Assembly: GCA_020746835.1 (NCBI GenBank)
Contig: JAGPNK010000012.1
Coordinates: 124,001-188,000 of the forward strand
Direction of reading: 5' to 3'
DNA: 64,000 nucleotides
From: Stachybotrys elegans
Taxonomy: Eukaryota > Ascomycota > Sordariomycetes > Hypocreales > Stachybotryaceae
Positions 23,023 through 34,951 of this stretch are shown here, piece after piece. The position numbers and the translations under genes were made by a program. Each line of letters opens with the position of its first letter. The stretch's first letter is position 1. Under the pieces are notes generated by a model. That model was not told the DNA's origin and did not search any database. It saw nothing but the letters and a program-made list of their open reading frames with translations.

Positions 23023-23809
23023 ATGCCGCCGCGGGCTGGCTCTGGTCAGAGGGTGAGCAAGCACAGGTCGACTCTGTCCCTGCAGAAGACAGAGATCTCC
23101 ATTCATGTCTACGACCTCTTACCGGTACGTTTCTCCTTGACTATAGGCCGTCCCTGCACCCAGCAACAACATCGTCTAATTCCCACAGCCCGGTCGGCTA
23201 TCGTCTACCCTCTGGACCGTCGGCGCCTCACTCCTTCATTCTGGAGTAGTCATCAACGGCAAGGAGTACGCCTACGGTGGTCACCAGGAACGTGGCGTCA
23301 CGGGCGTGTATTGGACCAAGCCAAAGACAGTGCCCCCAGGTGGCACCTTTCGCTGCGAGATTCTGCACGGCTTTACCCTCGCCACTGACGAGGAAATCGA
23401 GGCGACTTTGCGATCCGCTTCCGAGGCCTTTTTGGGCACTTCCTACAACATCCTGACCAAGAATTGCAACCACTTCACGGCATACCTTTGTCAGAAACTC
23501 ACCGGGACACCCAGCCCCGGCTGGCTGAACCGTGCGGCCAGCATCGGCGTCGCCCTGCCATGCATGGTGCCCCGAGAATGGGTTGAACCTCCTGACTTCG
23601 AAACGGCCGAAGGAGAGCTCCTCGATGAAGATGCGACGGACGAGCATTCACGCATGCTGGGACCATCTCCGCCGCATCGCCTGGGAGAGAGCTCCAACAG
23701 TGATGGGAGCGACGATGGCTACGGCCAGTCAAGCAGCAGACGCCAGCAAGTTATCCGAGACACTGATGGCAGGCGACTTCCGGCTGCCGAGACGGCTCCG
23801 CGCCGGTGA
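23023..23809 (+). CDS. PPPDE peptidase domain protein (DeSI-like)
   Basis: Putative deubiquitinating/deSUMOylating thiol peptidase, 240 aa. Two exons, 23023-23124 and 23189-23809, are separated by a 64-bp intron. The PPPDE fold is recognisable from VYDLLPPGRLSSTLWTVG onward. The catalytic His is His51 in LLHSGVVINGKEYAYGG, and the catalytic Cys is Cys127 in LTKNCNHFTAYL. The family motif GTSYNILTKNCNHF is intact, so activity is likely. The last ~60 residues (after EWVEPPDFE) are acidic and Ser-rich, probably disordered. The frame matches from the first ATG after a C/T-rich leader. Substrates cannot be inferred. Confidence 0.9.
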
Positions 23810-24072
23810 ACCATCCTTCTGCTCGCGCTCTTGTTCTTATCATCATTTCGTCGGAGTTTGGAGGCGTTTCCTCATCACCCGCTGGCCTTTCATTCATCTT
23901 CGCGGGAGGGGTGCATATGATACCATTGGCGTCAGGGCGTAGGGATGCAAACATCATAGATTCGAGAATGTTTCCAGTACTTCCTTCCAAGGTATCGTCA
24001 TGTAAAGTATATTTACTACAGGTTATAGTACAATCCTTCTCATACAGCCCTCGCCAGCATAAGAGCCCATGT

Positions 24073-24774
24073 CTAGAGGCGTCTGCGCCTCTGGCTCCTC
24101 GTACCACCAAACTTGATCCTGGTGCTGTCGGATACTCTCACAATCTTGTCTCGGAGAATCTTGCCCTCGGGGCTCATGAGAACCTTGGTGGCTGCGTCTC
24201 GTCCTTGCCCGAAGCCACGAAGCACAACTTCGAGTCGTTGCATCTTGGGAGGCCAGCCAGTGTAGACCAGACGTTCCAGAACATACTTGGTCAGGGAGTA
24301 GCCTGCGTCAAACGTTCCACGCCTCGACTTCTTGAATCCAATATTTCCGCACGACAGGGAGATGATGGCATCGCGGTTGGGTTTTGTGACGGTGATGTGC
24401 GTGTTGTGCTTGTGCGAGTAGACGTGCAGGTGGTACGGCTCGAAGTGGTCCTCTGGTAGTTGTTCCGTGACCTGCTGGGGGGTCGCCTTCGGGTTGGATA
24501 GTATGCTCGTATCGAGGAGCAAGCCATCGGTGGATGGAAATGAGATGCTCTGGGTGAGGCCGGCCATGGCGCCCGTCAGATTCTGCTTCTTCTGTGGGCT
24601 GCCATAGATGCTCTCAAGCAGAGACTGCTTGCCGGTCTTCGAAGCTTTGTCGTCCCATTGAGCGCGGGTTCCGGAGAATGAACGGGTAAAAGGAGCGGCA
24701 GTCTTCGGCAAGGCGTACCGAGAGCATGTGGGAATCGATTGCGCCGCGAGGCGACTCGTCAGGGAGCGGCTCAT
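24073..24774 (-). CDS. MRPS18: Mitochondrial small-subunit ribosomal protein uS11m
   Basis: Component of the mitochondrial 37S ribosomal subunit platform, 233 aa, single exon. Residues 1-40 form a presequence rich in Arg and Ser, ending near SFSGTRAQ. The uS11 domain spans ~110-233, with HITVTKPNRDAIISLSCGNIGFKKSRRGTFDAGY, then LRGFGQGRDAATKVL and the basic tail IKFGGTRSQRRRRL. That tail matches bacterial S11, which binds 16S rRNA near the decoding site. The ATG at 24774 is the only sensible start. The gene is divergent from TIM44 across 304 bp, so two mitochondrial-biogenesis genes share one promoter region. Confidence 0.93.
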   Translation of the reverse strand: MSRSLTSRLAAQSIPTCSRYALPKTAAPFTRSFSGTRAQWDDKASKTGKQSLLESIYGSPQKKQNLTGAMAGLTQSISFPSTDGLLLDTSILSNPKATPQQVTEQLPEDHFEPYHLHVYSHKHNTHITVTKPNRDAIISLSCGNIGFKKSRRGTFDAGYSLTKYVLERLVYTGWPPKMQRLEVVLRGFGQGRDAATKVLMSPEGKILRDKIVRVSDSTRIKFGGTRSQRRRRL

Positions 24775-25078
24775 CGTGAGAGCATGGCTTGTCTAAAGAA
24801 TAGATTGAACAGGAAGGTTTAGCGCTTCAATTTTTGCCCAAGCAAATGTCCCCAGTTCTGGGGTCCTACTAAGGAGGTACAGTCAGCATGTGCTGCGAGT
24901 GCAGAACCGGCGCTGCCGGCCTTTTGCCGCCTCTCCGCCTAATTTGTCTAGCCGAACCCGACATCGCAAAACCAAAAATTCTACACGCCTCCATAGGAGT
25001 CCATCCGTCCCCTCCTGTAAAGTACGATCTCCCGGCGCGCCCATCGAGTTCCCCCCGGGCTCGAGTCCTTGTATCATC
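24775..25078. promoter_or_regulatory. Bidirectional promoter of uS11m and TIM44
   Basis: 304 bp separate the start codons of two divergently transcribed nuclear genes for mitochondrial proteins. No canonical TATA box was noted in either direction. Shared control is plausible but inferred only from the layout. Confidence 0.5.
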
Positions 25079-26748
25079 ATGAACACCCTAACTCGGCGCG
25101 TTCCCAATGCGACATCTGCTCTTTCCAGAGCGTCCACTCCTTTACTTCCTCACAGCAGATCCCCTGCGTATACCAGATTGGCCTCCCAGCTGTCGCGGTC
25201 TTCCAACCCCAATGGCTTGAGGTTTCAGCAGGGCGCGCTCCCTGCTACCATTTTGTCGCCTCTGCGCTCCGCCTTTGTCCCCTCCGACCTCACACTTGCG
25301 TCCTCTCCCTCCAGTACTCCGTTGAGAGCATTCCATTCCTCCTCCCAGCGATCGCAGGAGCAGAAGACCAAGGAGGACGCTAAGCCTTCCAACGTGGATG
25401 AGGCGCCCAAGGATCAAGAGATAAAGGACAAGGAGTCGGAATCGAAATCCGAGGAGAAGGCTCAGGAGGATGAGGATGGCAAATCTGACGACGAGAAGAA
25501 GAAGGAGAAGAGGGAAGACCTCCCTCCTCCCCCGCCCCATGGCGACAAGACCCCTTGGCAGGTCTTCATGGAAACCATGAACACCGAGCTCGAGAAGTCC
25601 AAGGACTGGAACGAGTCGACGAAGCAGATTGGCGCTGCTGCGAACCAGTTTGCCGAGAGCGAGTCCGTGCGCCGTGCGCGGGAAGCCTATGAGAAGTCTA
25701 CCGGTGCAATCTCCTCCACCACCACACAGGCCATCAAGACGACGGCTACTGCGATCGGAAAGGGTGCTTCCTGGACATGGGAGACCCCCGTCATGAAAGG
25801 TGTGCGTAAGGCCGCCAACGTGACTGGCGATGCTGTGGACAAGGCCACGAAGCCCATTCGCGATACCGATGCCTACAAGAACATCTCCAAGACGATTGAC
25901 GATGGCAGCTCCTCTCGATATGGAGGCTGGGTTGAGAAGGAAGAGCGACGAAAGAGGCGAGAGGCGAGAGAAAAGGAGCGCGGTGGTCCTGGCAACCAGG
26001 TCATGGAAGAGGATCCCAAGTAAGTTTACTGCTGCCACCAATGGATCCCACCCTTCTAACAGTTATCCCCAGCGCTGGAACCAATGTCACGCTCCACAAG
26101 GATGCGGCTTGGAAGGAGGCTTGGAGAGACTTCCGCGACAACAGCTCATTCATGCAGGGTGTTTTCACCATGAGGGGCAAGTACGAAGAATCTGAGAACC
26201 CCCTTGTGTCTACCGCCCGAAGCATCACCGATCGCATCGCCGGGTTCTTTGCCGAGAACGAGAACGCCATGGTTATCAAGAAGTTCCGAGCCATGGACCC
26301 GGCCTTCCAGGTCGAGCCTTTCCTGGAGGAGCTACGAGAGTATATCCTCCCCGAGGTGCTGGATGCATATGTCAAGGGTGACACCGAGACATTGAAGCTC
26401 TGGCTTTCGGCAGCACAGTACTCTGTCTACGAGGCCTTGACCAAGCAGTACCTGCAGGCAGGCATGAAGTCGGACGGCCGAATTCTGGATATTAGGCACG
26501 TCGACATTCTACGAGCCAGGATCTTGGATCCCGGTGAGGTCCCGGTCTTCATCATCACCTGCCGTACGCAGGAGGTGCACGTCTACCGAAACGCCAAGAC
26601 CAACGAGCTTGCCGCCGGTATGGAGGACAAGGTCCAGCTGGTGACCTATGCCATTGGTATCACCAGGATACCCGAGGATGTGAACAACCCGGAGACGAGG
26701 GGCTGGCGTCTAATCGAGATGCAAAAGTCAGGACGTGACTGGTACTAG
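25079..26748 (+). CDS. TIM44: Mitochondrial import motor subunit TIM44
   Basis: Inner-membrane-associated scaffold that tethers mtHsp70 to the TIM23 channel, 538 aa. Two exons, 25079-26019 and 26073-26748, are joined across a 53-bp intron; the junction restores DPNAGTNVTLHKDAAWKEAW. Residues 1-90 are an Arg/Ser-rich presequence. A highly charged Glu/Lys stretch (~95-150) precedes the Hsp70-binding N-domain. The C-terminal membrane-binding Tim44 domain (~350-535) includes MDPAFQVEPFLEELREYILPEVLDAY and ILDPGEVPVFIITCRTQEVH. The open frame upstream lacks an ATG before 25079, which fixes the start. Length is normal for the family. Confidence 0.95.
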
Positions 26749-27828
26749 TGTAAGAGACAGGGCGTGTTCTGGCCAAGACAGCGAGGCTGGGTCGATCTTG
26801 TGATAATAATTGTATACTATGTGGGATCATGCGGAGCATGCCAGTGGTTTTTGGGAGGCAACGGTCATGGTTGCTGGCAATACGGCGTCAAAAAACACAA
26901 ACACACACCGCTCTGTTTGCCTCGAAGGGTCGAGGTATGTACATGTACGATGGAGTCGGCGGCGGCGGGATAGAGACATAGAGCTTTCTACATATCACCT
27001 TTGTGGCCGAGTATATAAGATTGGATGACTAGGAGGGGTCTAGGACAATTGCTCAAACTGACGACCAATCTGATTCTCGTTCTACAAGTTGGTGTCTCCC
27101 GGATTTGGCCGCGACGGAATCGCTACTAGGATTTCCAACTTCTCTTTAAAACCCGAGCCCCGAGCCGTATCAACATTGACGTGCTGGTTGACCCAACTTC
27201 CTACACTTACCCATTCAAAGTAGGGGAGATGTAGCGATATTAACAGTGTGACAGATTAAGACCACGGCACCATCTGCAGTGTATGACTGAAGCCCGTTTG
27301 ATTTCTCTACCTTTGGATAGTGGTGTAGGGTAGAGCGATATAGGCTTCATAAACCTGGCTTCTGAATCAAAGGGGGTTATTGCCCATGAATGAGCTTATG
27401 GTGCTTCAGACAACTCTCCCACACCTTATTACATCGCAGAACAAGAAGCGAACCACATGGGAAATGCGTTCGGTCACATCATGCTTGCATGCATAGCATC
27501 TGAGGAAGGTATCCTGCATGCTGGTGAGTGGATGATGGGTGGGCCCCACGTGATATTACGTTGCGTCGCAAATCCTCCTGTGGCTGGCAAGGCCCTGGTC
27601 AGGGAGCTTGTAGTTATCTTAGCCTCTGGTAGACCTCGTCACCAGCGCTCCCGCTCCTGGTCCAACCGCCTTCTCCGCGACAATTGAAAAGCCCGTTCCA
27701 CACCCCGAGCCGTTCCGCAGGAATAGACGTGTCCCGCGAGCCCTAGTCAATGCCTGCTTGAGAGCCACGGCCTCTGCGATCCCCCCATAAGCTACCCCGC
27801 CGCCTCCAGATCTCAACGCAACGCAACC
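26749..27828. other. Intergenic region
   Basis: 1080 bp between TIM44 and VPS35. Only short random frames are present. No RNA gene, repeat or mobile element recognised. Confidence 0.5.
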
Positions 27829-30677
27829 ATGACTTCGCCGGCAACCCCCGAGGAGCAGGCCCGTCTGCTCGAGGACGCCTTGCTGGCCGTTCGGCAGCAG
27901 ACGTCGCTCATGCGCAAGTGTCTGGATACGCCTGGAAAGTTGATGGATGCCCTCAAGTGCTGGTATGTCTCGGCCATGGCAGCTTGTCGTTAGGCAGCCG
28001 CTGACTGACACACCCCGTATAGTTCTACTCTCGTGTCTGAGCTTCGAACCAGTAGTCTTGGGCCGAAGCAGTACTACGAGCTCTACATGTCTGTATTCGA
28101 CGCGCTGCGACACCTGTCCGTCCACCTGCGCGAGAACCATCCCGTCAACCACCTCGCCGACCTATACGAGCTTGTCCAGTATGCCGGAAACATCGTCCCT
28201 CGCCTTTACCTCATGATTACCGTGGGAACCGCTTACATGTCTATCCCGGATGCGCCAGTAAAGGAGCTCATGAAGGACATGATGGACATGAGCCGAGGTG
28301 TTCAGCATCCCATTCGTGGATTATTCCTGAGATATTATCTTTCCGGGCAAGCTAGGGACTACCTGCCGACGACCGACAGCGAAGGGCCAGAGGGAAACTT
28401 GAGCGACTCCATCAACTTTGTCTTGACCAATTTCGTGGAAATGAACAAGCTCTGGGTCCGGCTGCAGCACCAAGGCCACTCCCGCGAAAGGGAACAGAGG
28501 ATCAGAGAGCGCAAGGAGCTGCAGTTGCTTGTTGGCAGCAACATTGTGCGCCTGAGCCAGCTGGTTGATCTTGAGACGTACAAGTCTGGCATCCTTGGTC
28601 CGCTGCTCGAGCAGGTGGTCCAATGCCGCGATGTGTTGGCTCAGGAGTATCTTCTCGAGGTCATCACCCAGGTCTTCCCGGACGAATTCCACCTGCACAC
28701 CCTGGATCAGTTCCTCGGCGCAGTATCCCGACTAAATCCCCACGTCAACGTCAAGGCCATTGTCATTGGGCTGATGGATAGGTTGTCCGAGTACGCTGAG
28801 CGAGAAGGTAGCGAGGATAAGACCGAGGATAAGGAGAAGGTCGAATCAGAGGCCCTGGCCGCTCTGCTTGAGAAGGTGAAGCTTGAGAAGGAAGCACCGC
28901 CGCCCACGCCCAAGGGCTCCGACGAGGCTGTGGCAGACGAAGCACCAGCCGATGCGACCTCGGCTGACGACACCCCATCCGATGCCAACGGTGAACAGTC
29001 GGCTGGTGAAGCCGCCCGAACAGGCGATGATGCAAGCACCCTTGGCGGCACCGATGCTCCGTCCGTCGCCGAGACTGATGCCACGGCAGTCAATGGCCAG
29101 GACACGAGTACTGCCAATGTGCAGCTTTACGAGGTCTTCTTCGCACAAGTCAAGAACCTAGTCGAGGCGCAGCACCTTCCTATCCACGATACTATTGCAC
29201 TGTTGGTGTCTCTCTCCAACCTAGCTCTCAACATTTATCCCGAGCGCCTCGACTACGTTGATCAGATCTTCGCCTATGCTACTACCAAGACGCGCGAGAA
29301 CATGAATAACGCGGACCTACACTCGCCACAAGCCCAGCAGAGCTTGCTCGCCCTGCTCCAGGCACCTCTCAACCGATACGTGTCCATCTTCACCGCCCTA
29401 TCGCTTCCGACCTACGTCCCTCTGCTGCAATCGCAGTCGTATCCTACGCGCCGTGCTGTTGCTGGTGGCGTGGCCCGAACGCTGCTCAAGAACCAGACCA
29501 AGATTGTCAAGCCTGAGCAGCTTGAGAATGTTCTGGAGGTGATGAAGGTGCTCATCAAGGAAGGAGCACAAGGTCCCCAGGGATACCCTGGCGTTGCTCA
29601 GCGTCGCCCTGTGGAGACTGACGAGACGTTGGAGGAGCAAGGATGGCTTGCGAGGATGGTTCATCTGCTGCAGGCCGAAGACAATGATACCCAGTTCAAG
29701 CTTCTGCAGATGACGCGCAAATCCTACAGCGAAGGCAACGAGCGCATCCGCACAACGACACCACCGCTGATAACAGCATGCCTGAAGCTGGCCAAGAAGT
29801 TCAAGTCGAGGGAGCACTACGAGGACAACTGGGAGACGCAGAGCAACGCCCTCTACAAGTTCATCCACTCATCACTAAGCACACTTTACACGCGAGTCAG
29901 CGGGGCCGGCGCTGCAGAGATGGCTCTGCGCCTGTTCTGCTCGGCGGGACAGACGGCAGACATGACGGGCTTCGAGGAGGTCGCCTACGAATTCTTCGCC
30001 CAGGCCTTCACAGTGTACGAGGAGGCGGTCACGGACTCCAAGGCACAGTTCCAGGCGGTCTGCGTCATTGCTTCGGCGCTGCATCAGACGCGGCACTTTG
30101 GCAAGGAGAACTATGATACCCTCATTACAAAGTGTGCCCAGCATGGCAGCAAGCTGCTCCGAAAGCCCGACCAGTGCCGGGCAGTGTACCTGGCCAGCCA
30201 TCTATGGTGGGCCACACCCATGCTGTCCAACGGCGAGACGGAAGAAACAGAGGTATGCAAGGCCGCAACGGCTCGTGGGGAGACGAAGGCTAATGTTTCG
30301 CAGCTCTACCGTGATGGCAAGCGAGTGCTTGAGTGCCTGCAGCGTGCTCTCCGCGTAGCAGATTCATGCATGGAGACTGCCACTTCTATCGAGCTCTTTG
30401 TGGAGATTCTCGACCGCTACGTGTACTACTTTGACCAGCAGAACGAATCAGTAAGTCCTCATCATATGGTTGACCCCTGGCAGGTGCACGGCAAGACTGA
30501 CAGTTTGTACAGGTGACGACCAAGTACCTAAATGGACTCATTGAGCTGATTCACTCCAACCTGGCGGGCAACCAGCAGGAGTCGGCGTCTGTGGAGGCTA
30601 GCAGGAAGCATTTCCACCAGACTCTGGAGAACGTCAAGAGCAGGCAGTACGAAGGCGTTGTGTTGTATCCGAGCTGA
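27829..30677 (+). CDS. VPS35: Retromer subunit VPS35
   Basis: Core cargo-recognition subunit of the retromer, which recycles receptors from endosomes to the Golgi; 908 aa. Three exons: 27829-27962, 28023-30450 and 30513-30677, with introns of 60 and 62 bp. The N-terminal region begins with a helical segment (EEQARLLEDALLAVRQQTSLMRKCLD). The family's most conserved motif NIVPRLYLMITVGTAYM follows, then RGLFLRYYLSG. These mediate contact with VPS26 and Rab7 in studied homologues. The rest is alpha-solenoid, ending VKSRQYEGVVLYPS. An acidic, Ala/Pro/Asp-rich insert of about 100 residues (~305-410) interrupts the solenoid and is probably a disordered loop. Length is slightly above average because of it. 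Confidence 0.95.
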
Positions 30678-31693
30678 GGGAGTGTCACGATTATGCCGGC
30701 GAGGGAGGAAAGGGGAGCGATGATTTCTTAGACATGACAGAAATATTGGACGTCCCAAGACAAAGCCACCCACAGCCTAACCTCGAGACGATGATGGGAT
30801 GGATGAGGCGATAGCTTCGATTGTATATATGTACATCCAAATCGATAATTGAATGGCAGAGACGCGCGAGCATTGCATTGTAAACGAAAGCCATGTATTG
30901 CCCGCTTGGGCTTGATGCGTGCAACCACTGCCTTCCTGGAGAGATGGGCGAGGCATTCTTGTGAAGGGGGGTTGTCATGTATGGGTGTACTGAGAGGCGA
31001 TGGTTGAACAGGCTGGCTGTCTCAGCTTCAAGAACGGAATAAATCATCAACGCGACCATAGATAATAAGGGAAAGGAAAGGCTGAGCGATATGGAGGCAA
31101 CGGCGGCAGCATACGTGGTCTTGGTATTTCTGGCCCCCACATTGGCAAAACGACGTATTGCCAGAATTTGAGAAATCAGTATCTTATGTATACTTCAATT
31201 CGGGGTGAGAATATGCACGAATTCCCAAGCAATCTGGCAACTCCCTGGAATATGTAGATGCTCATGTGCAGCAGGTTTGGATGTCTGTAGAGGCGGCCCA
31301 TTAAGGAGGCAAGGAGGTAAGCAGCTGGCTGTTGCAGGGAGTACCTGAACTTAATTCCAAGAAAGGAGCCGCCCATTACGAGGCACGTCTCCGTACTAAA
31401 CCTAGCCGGTCCATCCATCCCCATACATGTTCCACGTCTCCGACAAGGGATCGGAATAGAAGTGGAACCCAGCTCTGTAACTGTCAACTCTCCTTTCCTC
31501 CACGCTCCTTACCTACTAACCTTGCCTTGCCTGGGCTTTCTAGCAACTATCCCACATCCCACATCCCACCTCCCGCATCCCGCATCTCGTATCTCACACA
31601 TCGCGCATCGACACCGCGGCTTGCCCCCCTCGAGAACGAGACGAGGGATCCGCGACCTCCTGATTCCTGCGGCCTGCATGGCTGCCGCCCAGC
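30678..31693. other. Intergenic region
   Basis: 1016 bp between VPS35 and the transferrin-receptor-like gene. C/T-rich leader sequence with CATCC repeats occurs at about 31540-31620. No gene recognised. Confidence 0.5.
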
Positions 31694-34457
31694 ATGCCTT
31701 CCGAAAAGACGCCATTCTATGACCCTATCCCTCCGACGTACGATGAGGCGTTAGCCAGCAGCAGCCGCGCATCCGGCTGGAACGCGCCCCCGAGATCTCC
31801 CATCGACGACCGCAATGCCACCCAGTCCGAGTCCCAGTCCCTGCTGAATCGAGGCGGCGGGCCCTCGAGCTCCTCCCGCTCCGATGGCTACCGTCCGCCC
31901 ACTGTCGAGACGGATGACGAGGACAGCCTCTTTGACAGCGATTCCGAGTCCGACGAGGCCGACCAGGTCCGGCGCGAGATGCAGGAGATGGACATAGAGG
32001 AGCCCCAGCAGTCCATGGGCTCAATGTGGCGCAAGAGGATACCCTTCTCGCTGTCACTGCCAAAGTGGAAATGGTCCTGGAGACCTAGGTTACCTCGAAT
32101 TCGCATCCGGCTGCCCTCGCGAGCGGAGCCCGACGCTGAAGACCGCGCCGATGGCCAGGAGGGAGACGATTCCGCGACAAGCACCGGCACCAGACGCGAG
32201 TGCCTACCCCCGATGACGAGGATATTCCTGCTCTTGACTATTGGACGTATCCTCGCCATCCTCATCATCCTCGGATTCCTCTACCTCATATTCGCGACGA
32301 ACATACTTGGAGGCATGTCGAACCGTGGCGGCTTGCGATACAACCCCGAAGAAGTCCGTTCCTTCGTCCAGAGCAGCGTCGACCCTCGGCGCATGCATGC
32401 CTGCGTGGAGCACTTCTCCCACTACGCCCACATAGCGGGAACTGAGGGTGACTACGCCACAGCAATGGACATTGAGAGCATGTTTCATCGCGCAGGGCTG
32501 GATGAGGTCGTTGTCGATGAGTACTACGTGTACGTCAACTACCCAACCAAGGACGGGCGCGCGATCCAGATCATGGACGAGTCAGGAAACAAACCCATCT
32601 GGACGGCCAAGCTCGAAGAGGATGAAAAACACGAGGAAACTGCGGGCCACCTGACATACGTCTTCCACGGCCACTCAAAGTCTGGCGATGTAAAGGGTCC
32701 TCTCATTTACGCCAACTACGGTTCCCGGGACGACTTCCAGAAGCTCAAGGATAATGGCATCAAGACAGAAGGTGCTATTGCGCTTGTGCGAAACCACGGT
32801 TCGCAGAAAGACGGCGCCCTCAAGGTCAAGGCTGCCGAGATGGCTGGCTTCGCGGGCTGCATCATCTACAGTGATCCCGCCGACGACGGGTTCCTCAAGG
32901 GAGATGTGGCCCCGGCCGGTCCGTACCTACCGGCTGATGGTGTCCAGCGCGGCTCCGTCAGTCTCAGGAACATGGTCCTTGGCGATCCCCTCACTCCTGG
33001 CTGGGAGAGTAAGAAGGGCATGCCCCGCATGGAGGTGAAGGATGCGCCTGGTCTTCCCGAGATCCCCAGTCTTCCGCTGGCGTGGAGGGATGCGCAAGTT
33101 CTGCTCAAGCATCTCGCGGGCTTCGGACAGAAGGTTCCCGATGGCTGGAAGGGTGGCGTGCCAGATATCGGTGATTGGTGGACAGGCAACCTTTCCTCGC
33201 CCATTGTTCGGCTGAAGAACGAGCAGGACGAGATGGAGCAACAGCCCATTTGGAATGTCTACGGTCGAATCATTGGCATGGAGCAGTCAGGCAAGTCCAT
33301 CATCCTTGGCAACCACCGCGACGCCTGGGCCTTTGGCGCGACGAACCCGCATACAGGCACTGCCGTCATGGTTGAGATAGCTCGCATCCTGGGCGATCTT
33401 CTGACCCATGGCTGGCGACCTCTCCGTACCATCGAGTTCATGTCATGGGATGCCGAGGCATACAACATGATTGGCTCGACTGAATACGTTGAGAATAACC
33501 TTGAAAGCCTACGAGCCAATGCCTATGCCTACATCAACCTAGACGCCGCTGTCTCAGGAACGGAATTCCACGCCGCCGGCTCTCCTGTGCATAAGAAGGC
33601 ACTGCTCCGGTCATTGAACCGCATTGGAGACCCGAGCATGAACGGAACCCTCAAGGAACTCTGGGACCGAAGGAGTGCCGACCTGGAAGGCCTTGGTGCC
33701 GGAAGCGACTATGTGGCGTTTCAGGACATTGCTGGCACGAGCTCCCTGGATCTGAGCTTCTCAGGAGGCGGTTACCCGTCCCACTCGAGTTACGACAGCT
33801 TCGAGCTCGTGGAAAAGGTTACCGATCCCGATTTCGTCTATCATGGTATGCTGTGCCAGATTGTCGGACTGCTTCTGCTTGAGCTGGCTGACCACTCCAT
33901 CCTGCCCTTTGACATGATGGAGTATGCCTCCAAGCTCGTTCGCTGGACCGAGGACCTGGAGAAGTGGGCATCTCACCAAGGCGTCAACGGCGAGGGGCAG
34001 CCGCAGCTTCCCTTCAGAGAGCTCAAGGATGCCGCGACCATGATTCAGAACAACGCACAGGGGTTCCACAATTTTGAGGCCATGTGGCAGAGAGTCATCA
34101 TGTCTTCGGGCGGTTGGGAGCCGACTGACCTTGGGGAGAAGCGCCTAGAGTACAACGACAGGATGGCGCTTTTTGAGACGACATTACTGGACATGGAAGT
34201 GGGTGGCGGTGTACGTGTTTCTCGGTCCCCCTTTGTTTGGTATCATCTTGCTAACATATCTCTAGATTCCTGATCGGGCGCAATTCAAGCACGTTGTCTT
34301 TGGGCCACAGCTGTGGTCTAGCTATGATGAGGCTTACTTCCCGGCGATTCGCGACATGATCGAGGCCAAGGAATGGGAAAAGGCGAAGCGCATCATGGCC
34401 AAGACGTCTGCCATTTTGCGCAAGGCTGCCACGGTCCTACAGATGGAATCGCAATAG
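31694..34457 (+). CDS. Transferrin-receptor/glutamate-carboxypeptidase-like type II membrane protein (Tre1/Vps70 group)
   Basis: 902 aa from two exons, 31694-34210 and 34266-34457 (55-bp intron). The cytosolic N-terminus has a PPxY motif, PPTY at residues 13-16, a ligand for WW-domain ubiquitin ligases of the Rsp5/NEDD4 type. One membrane helix lies at ~176-205, then a PA domain (~330-480), an M28 peptidase-like domain (~510-720) and a TFR-type dimerisation domain at the C-terminus. The metal-site segment reads NHRDAWAFGATNPHTG: His541 is kept, but the bridging Asp of GCPII is Asn551. WDAEAYNMIGS keeps the general-base Glu588 but has Ala589 instead of the next zinc ligand. This suggests a non-catalytic receptor or adaptor, as in yeast Tre1/Tre2, which promote degradation of a metal transporter. 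Confidence 0.9.
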
Positions 34458-34951
34458 TGCAGTGCTGGACGCGATACGCGTTTGACACGAAGCCTTCCTT
34501 TACCTACCGGCTTTTTCTACTGCTGTATTTTCTATATATTGGGGTCTCTCTTGGGTTTTTTGTTGTTGTCCTTTCTGTTCGGTATGGGTTCCGCGCGACC
34601 CTAGGGCCACCGAGGAGGCATTGCGAGGAGTTGGGCCATGTTTGAATTCTCTTTCCAAAACATCTTGTCAAGGCTCGTTGGCTAGCCATCTTTTTCTATG
34701 TTCCAGAGGCAATGCGGATACCAAGTTCTCGCATGGTGTCGATGTACCTTAACTCTCCATTTCCTGCTTCACGTACACTTGTTGGATTCATTTAAACTCA
34801 GCGGATCCGGAGGCATAAATAAGAACATATCGAGTTGAAACATTCTGCAAACGTTTGGTGTGCCCTAATTCCATCGCTTCCCTCGCAAAACATACAATAG
34901 ACTTGATCATTCCCTCCGTATACGTGCGGCAGGCATGCTTGTGGTGGTGTT
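34458..34951. other. Convergent 3' intergenic region
   Basis: 494 bp between converging genes; T-rich around 34500-34565. No gene recognised. Confidence 0.5.

Noticed and set aside
22346..23056. Plus-strand frame of 236 codons upstream of the PPPDE gene
   Set aside because: It covers the C/T-rich leader, is rich in Ser/Pro/Leu as expected from such tracts, and overlaps the true start in another frame.
25142..26041. Long minus-strand frame (299 codons, Leu/Arg-rich) opposite TIM44
   Set aside because: It is the mirror of a Lys/Glu-rich coding region and has no domain; TIM44 on the plus strand is certain.
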